Part shown: positions 22,541 to 30,657 of the stretch, piece after piece
How positions within the stretch are numbered: the first letter of the stretch is position 1
Layout: every line of letters starts with the position of its first letter
Assembly (NCBI GenBank): GCA_002375995.1
Contig: DFNI01000001.1
Location: forward strand, 1 to 30,901
DNA: 30,901 bases
Source: Acetothermia bacterium UBA3571
GTDB taxonomy: Bacteria; Bipolaricaulota; Bipolaricaulia; Bipolaricaulales; Bipolaricaulaceae
Reading direction: 5' to 3'
Notes under the pieces: model-generated
What the model was told of the DNA's origin: nothing
Database searches by the model: none
What the model saw: the letters and a program-made list of their open reading frames with translations, nothing else
Made by a program: the position numbers and the translations under genes

Positions 22541-24742
22541 TCACATGAAGATGGGGTTCACCGGGAAAAGCGAGGCGAAAAGGAGCGAGATCACCGACAT
22601 CAGCTTGATCAAGATGTCCAGTGAGGGGCCCACCGTGTCCTTGAGGGGATCGCCCACGGTGTCCCCCACCACGCTCGCGGCGTGGGCTTCGGACCCCTCT
22701 CCCCCGTAGTGGCCCAGCTCGATGTACTTCTTGGCGTTGTCCATGGCACCGCCGGAGTTGGCGCAGTAGATGGCGAGTTGGATCGCCGAAAGCAACGCCC
22801 CGAACAGCAACCCTGCCAGGGCATACCGGCCGAACACGATCCCCACGAAAAGGGGCGTTACCACTGCGATCACCGCGGGCAGGGTCATGTTCTTGAGCGC
22901 CCCTCCAGCGGTGATGGAGATGCAGCGCTTGTAGTCCGCTACCGCTTCCCCGGTGAGGATCTTGGGATTCTCCTTGAACTGGCGCCGGATCTCGAGGACG
23001 AGGACATCCGCGGTGCGGGTTACACCCCGGATGAGGATCGCCGAGAACACATACGGAAGCATCGCCCCCACGATCAGCCCCCCGATCACCCACGGGCCCA
23101 CGGAGATGAGTTGGCCGATGGGGGAAAGGGAGGGGTGGATATCCCCGATCAAGGGAACCTGGGGTGGGAGGACCTGTTCTGCCGAACCGATGGCCGACCA
23201 AAGGTAGGAGGCGATGAGCCCCAACGCGGCGAAGGCCGCTGATCCGATGGCGAAACCTTTCCCGATGGCGGCGGTGGTGTTCCCCACGGCGTCCAGCTGG
23301 TCGGTCCTCTCCCGTACTTCCTTGGGGAGTTCGGCCATGGTGGCGATGCCGCCGGCGTTATCGGCTACGGGACCGTAGGAGTCGATGGAGACGTTCATGG
23401 CCACGAACGAGAGCATGCCCGCCGCGGTGAAGGCCACCCCGAGGAGGTTGCCGATGTAGTAAGCCAGCACGGTGGCCCCTACGATCACGAGGACCGGCCA
23501 GAAGGTGGAAAGCATCCCCACCGCGAGGCCACTCGCCACCCCTACCCCCGGGCCCGCCTGGTTGGCTTTAGCGAGCTCCAGGGTGGGCTTGTACTTGTAG
23601 GAGGTGTAGTACTCCGAAAGCCGCCCGATGGCCACCCCCGCTGCGAGCCCAAGGAGGACGGTGAAGAAGGGGACGAAGTTGGTGGGAGAGAGCCAGGAGA
23701 TTATGAGGGCGAAAACCGCGGTGAGGGTAGCGGATATCACTAGACCGTCCATCAACGCCCGCTGAGGGTCCTCGCCGCTCCGAGAACGGATGTAAAGAAT
23801 CCCCAGCCATGAAGCGAAGGTCCCCCCGGCCACCATGATCACCGGCAAAAGCACCAACCACCAGTACTGTCCTGCGCTTACATCGGTGGAGAGGCCGAAC
23901 TTGGCGAGGATGTCGCCGATCCCGGGGTTGTTGCGGCCAACGTAGATATAAAGGGCCATCACGATTACGGAGATGATGGAGCCGATGAAGGACTCCAAGA
24001 GGTCCGCTCCCAATCCGCCCACATCGCCCACGTTGTCGCCCACGTTATCGGCGATGGTGGCGGGGTTCCGGGGGTCGTCCTCGGGGATCTTGGCCTCCAC
24101 CTTTCCCACGATATCGGCGGCCATGTCGGCGGCCTTGGTATAGATCCCGCCCCCGACCCTGTCGAAGAGGGCCACCAGCGAGGCCCCTGCGGAATAAGCG
24201 GAAACGATCAAAGCCCCCTTGATGAAGTTCACCCCGGCGGCCTTGATGCCGAAGAGGTATTTGGTGTGGATCGCGAGGTTTTGCGGATCGAACTCACGGC
24301 GAAAGAGGGCGAGGACGATAAGCAAGCCTCCTAAAGCGAGGCCTGCCACCCCCAGCCCCATTACGCTCCCCCCGGAAAATGAGACCCGGAGGGCATCCTT
24401 GATGGATTTCCGCGCTGCCTCTGTGGTGGGGGCGTTGGAAAGGGTCGCCGCGTTCATGCCGATGAACCCCGCGGCCATGGAGAAGAAGGCCCCGATCCAG
24501 AAGGAAACGGCGACTTCCCAGTAAAAGAGGATCCAGAGGATGATCCCGATGGCCACGATGGCGATGGTCATGTGCTTGGCTTCCTCGATCATGAAGGTCA
24601 TGGCGCCCTCGCGGATGTAGGTTTGGATCTCCTTCATCCGATTGGTCCCCCGGGGCTGGCGGGCCACAAAGGCGTTGTAGTAGGCCGCGCTTCCCAGGGC
24701 AAGGAGTGAAATCAGACCACTTACCACAATCAGAGCCGTCAT
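22541..24742 (-). CDS. hppA: Membrane-bound ion-pumping pyrophosphatase
   Basis: This is an integral membrane enzyme (733 aa, about 16 helices) that couples pyrophosphate hydrolysis to export of H+ or Na+. The substrate-binding motifs are complete: DRVGGGIYTKAADMAADIVG, then EDDPRNPATIADNVGDNVGD, SIDSYGPVADNAGGIATMAE, and near the end DNAKKYIE and VVGDTVGDPLKDTVGPSLDI. The segment GNTTAAIGKGFAIGSA has Ala where K+-independent enzymes have Lys, so the K+-dependent class is predicted. Pumped ion (H+ or Na+) cannot be decided by eye. ATG 24742 follows GGAGGG. It diverges from purB. In anaerobes this enzyme salvages energy from the pyrophosphate of biosynthesis. Confidence 0.97.
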   Translation of the reverse strand: MTALIVVSGLISLLALGSAAYYNAFVARQPRGTNRMKEIQTYIREGAMTFMIEEAKHMTIAIVAIGIILWILFYWEVAVSFWIGAFFSMAAGFIGMNAATLSNAPTTEAARKSIKDALRVSFSGGSVMGLGVAGLALGGLLIVLALFRREFDPQNLAIHTKYLFGIKAAGVNFIKGALIVSAYSAGASLVALFDRVGGGIYTKAADMAADIVGKVEAKIPEDDPRNPATIADNVGDNVGDVGGLGADLLESFIGSIISVIVMALYIYVGRNNPGIGDILAKFGLSTDVSAGQYWWLVLLPVIMVAGGTFASWLGILYIRSRSGEDPQRALMDGLVISATLTAVFALIISWLSPTNFVPFFTVLLGLAAGVAIGRLSEYYTSYKYKPTLELAKANQAGPGVGVASGLAVGMLSTFWPVLVIVGATVLAYYIGNLLGVAFTAAGMLSFVAMNVSIDSYGPVADNAGGIATMAELPKEVRERTDQLDAVGNTTAAIGKGFAIGSAAFAALGLIASYLWSAIGSAEQVLPPQVPLIGDIHPSLSPIGQLISVGPWVIGGLIVGAMLPYVFSAILIRGVTRTADVLVLEIRRQFKENPKILTGEAVADYKRCISITAGGALKNMTLPAVIAVVTPLFVGIVFGRYALAGLLFGALLSAIQLAIYCANSGGAMDNAKKYIELGHYGGEGSEAHAASVVGDTVGDPLKDTVGPSLDILIKLMSVISLLFASLFPVNPIFM

Positions 24743-24786
24743 CTACCCCCTCCTTCCTTGGTGTGGCCTTGCACGAAAGGACCCCC

Positions 24787-24815
24787 AATTTATCGCCTGT
24801 TTTCGGCCGCCGCAA
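24787..24815 (-). promoter_or_regulatory. hppA: Candidate promoter of hppA
   Basis: On the minus strand, -35 TTGCGG (24810-24815) and -10 TAAATT (24787-24792) are separated by 17 bp, about 45 bases before the ATG at 24742. The matches are moderate. No convincing promoter for the divergent purB was seen in the rest of this 236-base gap. Confidence 0.35.
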
Positions 24816-24978
24816 CCGCCCTCGGTGATGCATTTGCCGCGTGGTGTGGCACTTCCGCTCTGGGCGGAACGAAAACCGGGAAGCCTCTATATGGCCCCAG
24901 GGACCCCCGGTTCGATCTGAGAGCCGGGTTTGGTTCTCCCGCGAAAAAAGTGAAAAATCTTCGGAAGGAGGGAGCCCA

Positions 24979-26277
24979 ATGATCGAGCGGTATAGCCTTC
25001 CCCCCATGCGGGAGCTCTGGGCCGAGGAGGCCCGGTTCCGCCGCTGGATCGAGGTGGAGGGGGCGGTGGCCCGGGCCCAGGGGGAACTCGGCCTGATCCC
25101 CGAAGAAGCGGCCCAGGCCATCGTGGAAGGCCTCAAACAGGTGGATATCCCCCGCCTGATCTCCTGGGCCAAGGAGATCGAGGCGGAGATCGGCCACGAT
25201 GTCCTCTCCTTCGTCCGCGCCCTAGAAGAAGTCCTGGGGGATGCGGGCCGCTACGTCCACTTCGGCCTCACTTCCTACGACGTGGTGGACACCGCCCGGT
25301 CCATGGCCATGCGCGACGCCCTGGACCTTCTCATCTCCGCCCTGGATGAGCTCCGGGGGGTAGTGCTCCGACGCGCCCGGGAACACAAGCTTTCCCCCAT
25401 GGTGGGGAGAACCCATGGGGTCCACGCCGAACCCATCACCCTGGGCCTGAAGTTCCTCCTCTGGTACGCGGAGCTCTCGCGTAATAGGGAACGGCTTCTC
25501 TCGGCAAAGGAGACGATCTCGGTGGGGAAGATCTCGGGGTCGGTGGGGACGTATGCGCATCTTACTCCCGAAGTGGAGCGGCGGGTCTGCGCCGAGCTGG
25601 GCCTGCGCCCGGCCCCGGTCTCCAACCAGGCCCTGCAGCGGGACCGCCACGCCCAGGTCCTCACCGCCCTGGCCATCCTCGGGGGGACCCTGGAGAAGAT
25701 GGCCACCGAGGTCCGCAACCTCCACCGCACCGAGATTGGGGAGCTGCGGGAGGGCCGGCCCCACGGGTCCTCCTCCATGCCCCACAAGCGCAATCCCTCC
25801 ACCTGCGAGACGGTCTCCGGGCTGGCGCGGCTTTTGCGGACGAACGCCCTGGCGGCGCTGGAGAACATGGCGGTCTGGCACGAGCAAGACCTCTCCCGCT
25901 CCTCGGTGGAGAGGGTTGTGATCCCCGATTCGTTCCTCGCCTGCCACTTCATGCTCCGCCGCATGACTGAGGTGATGGAGAACCTGGTGGTGGACGAAGG
26001 CAGGATGCAAAAGAACCTGGAGCTCACCCGGGGGGCCGTTTACTCCCAGGCCCTGATGTTGGCCCTGGTGGCACGGGGGATGTCCCGTAGGGAAGCCCAC
26101 GAGCTTGTGGGGCGGCTGGCGATGGCGGCCCAGCGGGGGGAGGGGACGCTGCGGGAGCTGGCCCTGGGGGACCCCGAATGCTCCCGGTTCCTTCCCCGGG
26201 AGGAGATCCTCCGGATCACCGAACCGGGGTATTTCCTGCGCTGGGTGGAGGAGATCTTCGCACGTTTCTCGGAGTAG
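24979..26277 (+). CDS. purB: Adenylosuccinate lyase
   Basis: This purine-biosynthesis enzyme (432 aa) cleaves SAICAR to AICAR and adenylosuccinate to AMP, releasing fumarate. It belongs to the fumarase/aspartase superfamily and acts as a tetramer. Visible motifs are HFGLTSYDVVDTARSM, the catalytic-histidine region GRTHGVHAEPITLGLK, and the family signature GSSSMPHKRNPSTCE, whose serine loop supplies the catalytic base. An N-terminal MIERYSLPPMRELW is typical of bacterial PurB. ATG 24979 has the SD GGAAGGAGGG just upstream; the frame is open from 24841 but that extension does not match the family. It is flanked by hppA (divergent) and a GntR regulator, not by other pur genes. Confidence 0.97.
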   Translation: MIERYSLPPMRELWAEEARFRRWIEVEGAVARAQGELGLIPEEAAQAIVEGLKQVDIPRLISWAKEIEAEIGHDVLSFVRALEEVLGDAGRYVHFGLTSYDVVDTARSMAMRDALDLLISALDELRGVVLRRAREHKLSPMVGRTHGVHAEPITLGLKFLLWYAELSRNRERLLSAKETISVGKISGSVGTYAHLTPEVERRVCAELGLRPAPVSNQALQRDRHAQVLTALAILGGTLEKMATEVRNLHRTEIGELREGRPHGSSSMPHKRNPSTCETVSGLARLLRTNALAALENMAVWHEQDLSRSSVERVVIPDSFLACHFMLRRMTEVMENLVVDEGRMQKNLELTRGAVYSQALMLALVARGMSRREAHELVGRLAMAAQRGEGTLRELALGDPECSRFLPREEILRITEPGYFLRWVEEIFARFSE

Positions 26278-26341
26278 AGACCGGGCTATCTCTTTTTTCG
26301 GTAGTCTCCCTTGACGCGCTGTCCGCGCCCGTCTCGGGCAC

Positions 26342-26370
26342 TTGCCTTCCGAGGAGATCGGGCATAGAAT
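26342..26370 (+). promoter_or_regulatory. Promoter of the GntR regulator / peptide-type ABC operon
   Basis: A -35 TTGCCT (26342-26347) and a -10 TAGAAT (26365-26370) are separated by 17 bp. Transcription would begin around 26377, just ahead of the regulator. No clear inverted-repeat operator of the GntR type was found beside it. Confidence 0.5.
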
Positions 26371-26402
26371 GAATTGATCGGTTGTCCGAACAAATTGTGG
26401 GG

Positions 26403-27113
26403 ATGGAGGGAAAGCTTTACCTGCGGATCAAGGATTGGTTGCGCGAAGCCATCGAAAAGGGCGAATACCGCCCGGGCGATCGTATCCCTTCGGAGCACGA
26501 ACTCATGAGACGTTTCGGGGTCTCACGGTCTACTATCCGGCAGGCTGTGAGCGAATTGGTCCTAGAGGGATGGCTCTACCGGGTCCAGGGAAGCGGCACC
26601 TACGTTGCCCGCCCCAAATACCGGCAAACCCTCTCCCGCCTCACGAGCTTCACCGAGGATATGCACCTCTTGGGCCTTACCCCCCGCTCCCGACTTCTGC
26701 TTTTCCGCGTGGAAGAAGCGGACGAGAAGATCTCCTCCGCCCTCTCCCTAAAGCCCGGAGAGGAGGTGATCCGTATCGAGCGCCTTCGGTTTGCCGATGA
26801 AGAGCCCATGGCCCTCAATACCTCCATTCTCCCCCGGCAGCTCGTGCCGGGCCTGGAGAAGCGGGACCTACAGCGCAGCTCCCTGTACGAAATCCTTGAG
26901 CGACGCTATGGCCTCATCCTCGCCCGGGCCGAACAAACCCTGGAGCCGGCACTGGCTGACCCCTACGCGGCAGAACTCCTCCGCGTCCCCATAGGTGCCC
27001 CCCTCCTCCTCGTGGAGGGGGTTGTCTACCTGAAAAACGGGACCCCCATCGAGTGGGTGCGGATCCTCTATCGGGGCGACCGCTACAAGTTCCACATCGT
27101 TGCGGTGCGGTAG
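26403..27113 (+). CDS. GntR-family transcriptional regulator, HutC type
   Basis: This is a DNA-binding regulator with a small-molecule sensor domain (236 aa). The N-terminal winged helix reads LYLRIKDWLREAIEKGEYRP, then GDRIPSEHELMRRFGVSRST and IRQAVSELVLEGWLYRVQGS, GTYVARPK, a full GntR signature. The C-terminal UTRA domain begins SRLTSFTEDMHLLGLTPRSR and includes IERLRFADEEPMALNTSIL. The start is uncertain: ATG 26403 fits the family length, while TTG 26382 lies almost on the predicted transcription start; neither has a good SD. It precedes the peptide-type ABC genes by 61 bases on the same strand, so it most likely regulates them and itself. HutC-type effectors include sugars, amino acids and histidine derivatives. 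Confidence 0.9.
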   Translation: MEGKLYLRIKDWLREAIEKGEYRPGDRIPSEHELMRRFGVSRSTIRQAVSELVLEGWLYRVQGSGTYVARPKYRQTLSRLTSFTEDMHLLGLTPRSRLLLFRVEEADEKISSALSLKPGEEVIRIERLRFADEEPMALNTSILPRQLVPGLEKRDLQRSSLYEILERRYGLILARAEQTLEPALADPYAAELLRVPIGAPLLLVEGVVYLKNGTPIEWVRILYRGDRYKFHIVAVR

Positions 27114-27174
27114 AAAGGAGGTGGAAGCCGGGCGAAAACCCTATCCGCACAAAAACGTCACAAAGGAGGGAGGT

Positions 27175-28758
27175 ATGATGCGCAAGTTCCTTCTGTACAG
27201 CTTGTTGCCGATGTTCCTTGGGCTTTTGGTCTTGGGACAAGGGGTTCCCCGGGAGCGGACCTTGGTGATCGCCACCGGGCTACAACCTTCCACCCTGGAC
27301 ATCGGCGTGGGGTACGAAGCCGCTGCCATCAACGTGAACCTCGTGGTCTATGAGCGTCTCGTGCGCTACAAACCGGGCTCGGTGGAGGTAGAGCCGGAGC
27401 TCGCCAAATCCTGGAGTGTGTCCCCGGACGGGAAGGTCTGGACCTTCGAACTCCATTCGGGTATCGTGTTCCACGACGGAACTCCCTGTGACGCAGCCGC
27501 AGTGGCATTCAGCTTCCAGCGGGCCATGGCTATCAACCTCGGCCCGGCCTGGATGCTGGAGCCCATCGAGAGAGTGGAGGCGGTGGACGATCTAACCGTC
27601 CGGTTCACCCTCAAGCGCCCTTATCCTGAGTTCCTGCAGGTCCTGGCCAACATTTTCGGCACGGGGATCGTCTCTCCCGCGGCGGTCAAGGCCCATGCCA
27701 CCGAAGACGACCCCTGGGCCCAGGAGTGGTTGAGCAGCCACATGGTAGGCACCGGGCCTTATAAGTTCGTGGAGTGGGTCAAGGGCCAACACATCATCCT
27801 GCGGCGGTTCGAGGACTATTGGCGCGGCTGGGACGGGGTCAAGAACAACATCGAGCAGGTCATCATTCGGTACATCACCGAGCCCTCGGTGCAACGGCTG
27901 TTGCTTGAGCGGGGCGATGTGGACATCGCCATGGATATCTCGGTGGACGACTGGGAGCTCCTGAAGGGCACCCCAGGGATCGTATTGGTGGAGGAGCCCT
28001 CCATGCACGCCACTTACCTTCGTTTCAACTGCGCCGCCGGGCCCACTGCCGACGTCCGGGTCCGCAAGGCCATCCGTGCCGCCCTGGATTACAAAGGCAT
28101 GATCGAATACGTGCTCCGGGGCCATGCTGTCCAGATGCAGGGCGCCGCGGCCATTGGGCTCCCCTGCCACAACAACGAGCTCCCGCTGCCGGTGCAGGAC
28201 CTCGACCTCGCCAGAAAGCTCCTGGCGGAGGCCGGTTACCCCCACGGCGGCTTCACCCTGGAGTACGTGTATGAGTCCGGCCACGAGGATCGCCGCCGCG
28301 TGGGCGAACTCCTCCAGGCGAGCCTGGCCGAGCTAGGGATCGCCCTCAAGATCATCGAGCTGCCCTGGCCGGACCTCTGGGAGCGGGTCTCCGCCGCCGA
28401 TCCCGAGCGGACGCCGGCCATCGTGGCCAACGGCTGGTGGCCGGACTACGCCGACGTGATCAACTTCCTCTACCCCATGTACCATTCCAGCCAGTGGCCT
28501 CCGGTGGCCTTCAACATCGGCTTCTACAAGAACGAGGAGGTGGACAAGCTCCTGGACCGGGCCCAGGTGGAGACCGATCCCGCGGTCCGCTGCGAGCTCC
28601 TGAAGAAGGCCCAGGCCCTCATCTACGAGGACTGTCCCGACATCGACCTCTACCACCTCACCACCCGCATCGCGCTGCGCGACTGGGTCAAGGGTTATGT
28701 CTATAGCCCCATCTACACCGAGGGCTTCTTCCTCTACGACATGTGGCTGGAGAAGTGA
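27175..28758 (+). CDS. Peptide/nickel-type ABC transporter substrate-binding protein
   Basis: This is a periplasmic binding protein of the SBP_bac_5 (DppA/OppA/NikA) family, 527 aa. It has a signal peptide (about residues 1-22, LLPMFLGLLVLG) without a lipobox cysteine. Family motifs are TLVIATGLQPSTLDIG, VVYERLVRYKPGSVEVEPEL, AKSWSVSPDGKVWTFELHSG and VFHDGTPCDAAAVAFSFQRA. Later come VGTGPYKFVEWVKGQHIILR and ADVRVRKAIRAALDYKGMIE. The SD AAGGAGG at 27162-27168 suits ATG 27175; ATG 27178 is possible, and a frame open from 27100 is ignored. A perfect 12-bp hairpin follows the gene. The ligand may be a peptide, a sugar derivative or another small solute. Confidence 0.94.
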   Translation: MMRKFLLYSLLPMFLGLLVLGQGVPRERTLVIATGLQPSTLDIGVGYEAAAINVNLVVYERLVRYKPGSVEVEPELAKSWSVSPDGKVWTFELHSGIVFHDGTPCDAAAVAFSFQRAMAINLGPAWMLEPIERVEAVDDLTVRFTLKRPYPEFLQVLANIFGTGIVSPAAVKAHATEDDPWAQEWLSSHMVGTGPYKFVEWVKGQHIILRRFEDYWRGWDGVKNNIEQVIIRYITEPSVQRLLLERGDVDIAMDISVDDWELLKGTPGIVLVEEPSMHATYLRFNCAAGPTADVRVRKAIRAALDYKGMIEYVLRGHAVQMQGAAAIGLPCHNNELPLPVQDLDLARKLLAEAGYPHGGFTLEYVYESGHEDRRRVGELLQASLAELGIALKIIELPWPDLWERVSAADPERTPAIVANGWWPDYADVINFLYPMYHSSQWPPVAFNIGFYKNEEVDKLLDRAQVETDPAVRCELLKKAQALIYEDCPDIDLYHLTTRIALRDWVKGYVYSPIYTEGFFLYDMWLEK

Positions 28759-28766
28759 GGTGATCC

Positions 28767-28796
28767 CGGGGGAGGGGCGGTGATGCCCCTCCCCCG
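28767..28796 (+). promoter_or_regulatory. Strong intergenic hairpin after the binding-protein gene
   Basis: A perfect 12-bp stem, CGGGGGAGGGGC (28767-28778) with GCCCCTCCCCCG (28785-28796), has a six-base loop. No T-run follows. It fills the short gap before the first permease and probably stabilises the binding-protein mRNA or limits read-through, as known for malE-type operons. It also leaves no room for an SD before the permease ATG. Confidence 0.7.
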
Positions 28797-28804
28797 CTAT
28801 CGGC

Positions 28805-29812
28805 ATGTGGGCATACCTCCTGCGGCGCTTGGGTTACACGCTCCTCACCCTGTGGGGGCTCACGCTTATCACCTTCGTCCTCACCCGGGTGGTGCCGGGT
28901 GACCCCGCCCGGATCGCTGCTGGTCCCCAGGCCCGCCAGGAGCAGGTGGAACAGGTGCGCCGGATGTACGGACTGGACAAGCCCCTGTGGGTCCAATACG
29001 GGATCTACATGGCGAACCTCTTGCGGGGCGACTTCGGGAAGTCCCTGTGGTCTAAACGCCCCGTGATCGATGACCTCAAAGCGTACTTCCTTCCCACAAT
29101 GGAGCTCGGTCTCACCGCCGGCCTGATGTTCTTTTGCCTTGGGGTCCCGCTGGGGATCCTCTCCGCCGTCTACCGCAACAGCCCCTTGGATCACCTCTCG
29201 CGTCTGTTTGCGCTGGCGGGGGTATCGCTCCCGGTGTTTATTTTCGGTTTAGTGCTGCAATTGGTCTTCTACAAGATCTTGGGATGGTTCCCGGCCGGGG
29301 GGAGGATCGACCCCTTCATCCCCCCGCCCCGTCACCTTACCGGCTTCTATCTCCTGGACAGCCTCATAACCGGAAACTGGCGGGCCCTCGTTTCATCTCT
29401 GCACCACATATTCCTCCCCGCCGTGACCCTGGCCTATGGGTCTCTCGCCGTGGTGTCACGGATGACCAGGGCGAGCCTCTTGGAGGTGCTGGGACAGGAC
29501 TATATACGCACTGCCCGCGCCAAAGGGCTCGCGGAACGGGTGGTCCTCCTCAAGCACGCCCTGCGCAACGCCATGGTCCCTATTCTCACCATCACTGGTC
29601 TTCAAATAGGGTCGCTCTTGGGCGGGGTGTTGTTGGTGGAGATCATCTTTTCCTGGCCTGGGTTGGGGACCTACGCCTATACCGCGGTGACGGTCCTCGA
29701 TGTGAACGCCATCATGGCCATCACCTTGGTCACCGGGATCCTCTACACGGGGGTGAACCTCCTCGTGGACCTGCTTTACACCGTGGTGGACCCCCGCATC
29801 CGTTACCGATGA
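28805..29812 (+). CDS. Peptide/nickel-type ABC transporter permease 1 (DppB-like)
   Basis: This is an inner-membrane permease of the DppB/OppB/NikB family (335 aa, about six helices). It begins MWAYLLRRLGYTLLTLWGLT and has the family's N-terminal RVVPGDPA and YGLDKPLWVQYGIYMANLLR, then GDFGKSLWS. The cytoplasmic EAA loop is YIRTARAKGLAERVVLLKHA, then LRNAMVPILTI. The end is VDLLYTVVDPRIRY, as expected. ATG 28805 has no SD because a hairpin occupies the gap, so translation may depend on read-through from the binding protein. The stop overlaps the next start (ATGA at 29809). It forms a heterodimer with the permease at 29809. Confidence 0.95.
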   Translation: MWAYLLRRLGYTLLTLWGLTLITFVLTRVVPGDPARIAAGPQARQEQVEQVRRMYGLDKPLWVQYGIYMANLLRGDFGKSLWSKRPVIDDLKAYFLPTMELGLTAGLMFFCLGVPLGILSAVYRNSPLDHLSRLFALAGVSLPVFIFGLVLQLVFYKILGWFPAGGRIDPFIPPPRHLTGFYLLDSLITGNWRALVSSLHHIFLPAVTLAYGSLAVVSRMTRASLLEVLGQDYIRTARAKGLAERVVLLKHALRNAMVPILTITGLQIGSLLGGVLLVEIIFSWPGLGTYAYTAVTVLDVNAIMAITLVTGILYTGVNLLVDLLYTVVDPRIRYR

Positions 29813-30657
29813 GGGAAGATCTCCGGGCCGTTTGGAGGTTCCTGCGGCCAAGCCGGAATCCGTTGGGATTTCTCGGCGTAGTACTTGTGCTTTCTATCGC
29901 TCTGTGTGCAGTGGTCGCACCCTATGTAGTGCCCTACAGCCCCTATAAAGTGGACTTGATCGGCAGACTCCGACCGCCCTCGTGGGCACGTCCCTTCGGA
30001 ACCGATGAGCTCGGGCGAGATATCTTCTCCCGGGTCCTGGTGGGGACACGGATCTCGCTTCAGGCGGCGGTGGTCATTATCGGCCTTTCCCTCCTTTGCG
30101 GGACCGTTATCGGGACACTGGGGGCCCTGGCGGGGGGGTGGGTGGACGATGTCCTCATGCGACTCACCGACTCCTTCCTCGCCTTCCCCTATCTCATCTT
30201 CGCCATGCTCGTTTCAGCGGTGCTTGGGCCCAGCCTTCCCAACGCCATGCTAGCCATTTCCGTCACCTGGTGGCCGTGGTACGCGCGTCTCGCCCGGGGC
30301 CAGATCCTCTCGGTTAAGACCCAACTTTACGTGGAGGCGGCTCGGGCCGTGGGGGTGGGAGGGTTCCGGCTCTTCTTCAACTATTTCCTCCGCAACGCCC
30401 TATCACCCCTCATCGTCCAGGCAACCCTGGATGTGGGATACGCCATCCTGCTTACCTCCAGCTTGAGCTTCGTCGGCCTGGGGGCCCAGCCGCCCACGCC
30501 GGAATGGGGCAGGATGGTTGCCGATGGTCGCCAGTACCTCCTCTCGTACTGGTGGGTCCCGATCTTCCCAGGTCTCGCCATCTTCATTACCGTCCTAGGG
30601 TTCAACCTCATAGGCGACGCCATCCGGGACTTTGTCGATCCGAGGACGCGGAGATGA
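29809..30657 (+). CDS. Peptide/nickel-type ABC transporter permease 2 (DppC-like)
   Basis: This is the second inner-membrane permease (282 aa), of the DppC/OppC/NikC family. It has the N-terminal cytoplasmic LRPSRNPLGFLGVVLVLSIA, the periplasmic FGTDELGRDIFSRVLVGTRI and SLQAAV, then LTDSFLAFPYLIFAMLV. The EAA-type loop is YVEAARAVGVGGFRLFFNYF, then LRNALSPLIVQATLDVG. Near the end are SFVGLGAQPPTPEWG and NLIGDAIRDFVDPR. ATG 29809 overlaps the previous stop; the longer frame from 29134 lies over permease 1 and is not coding. The ATPases of the system are not in the visible part; the next gene is a kinase, coupled by ATGA. Confidence 0.95.
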   Translation: MREDLRAVWRFLRPSRNPLGFLGVVLVLSIALCAVVAPYVVPYSPYKVDLIGRLRPPSWARPFGTDELGRDIFSRVLVGTRISLQAAVVIIGLSLLCGTVIGTLGALAGGWVDDVLMRLTDSFLAFPYLIFAMLVSAVLGPSLPNAMLAISVTWWPWYARLARGQILSVKTQLYVEAARAVGVGGFRLFFNYFLRNALSPLIVQATLDVGYAILLTSSLSFVGLGAQPPTPEWGRMVADGRQYLLSYWWVPIFPGLAIFITVLGFNLIGDAIRDFVDPRTRR

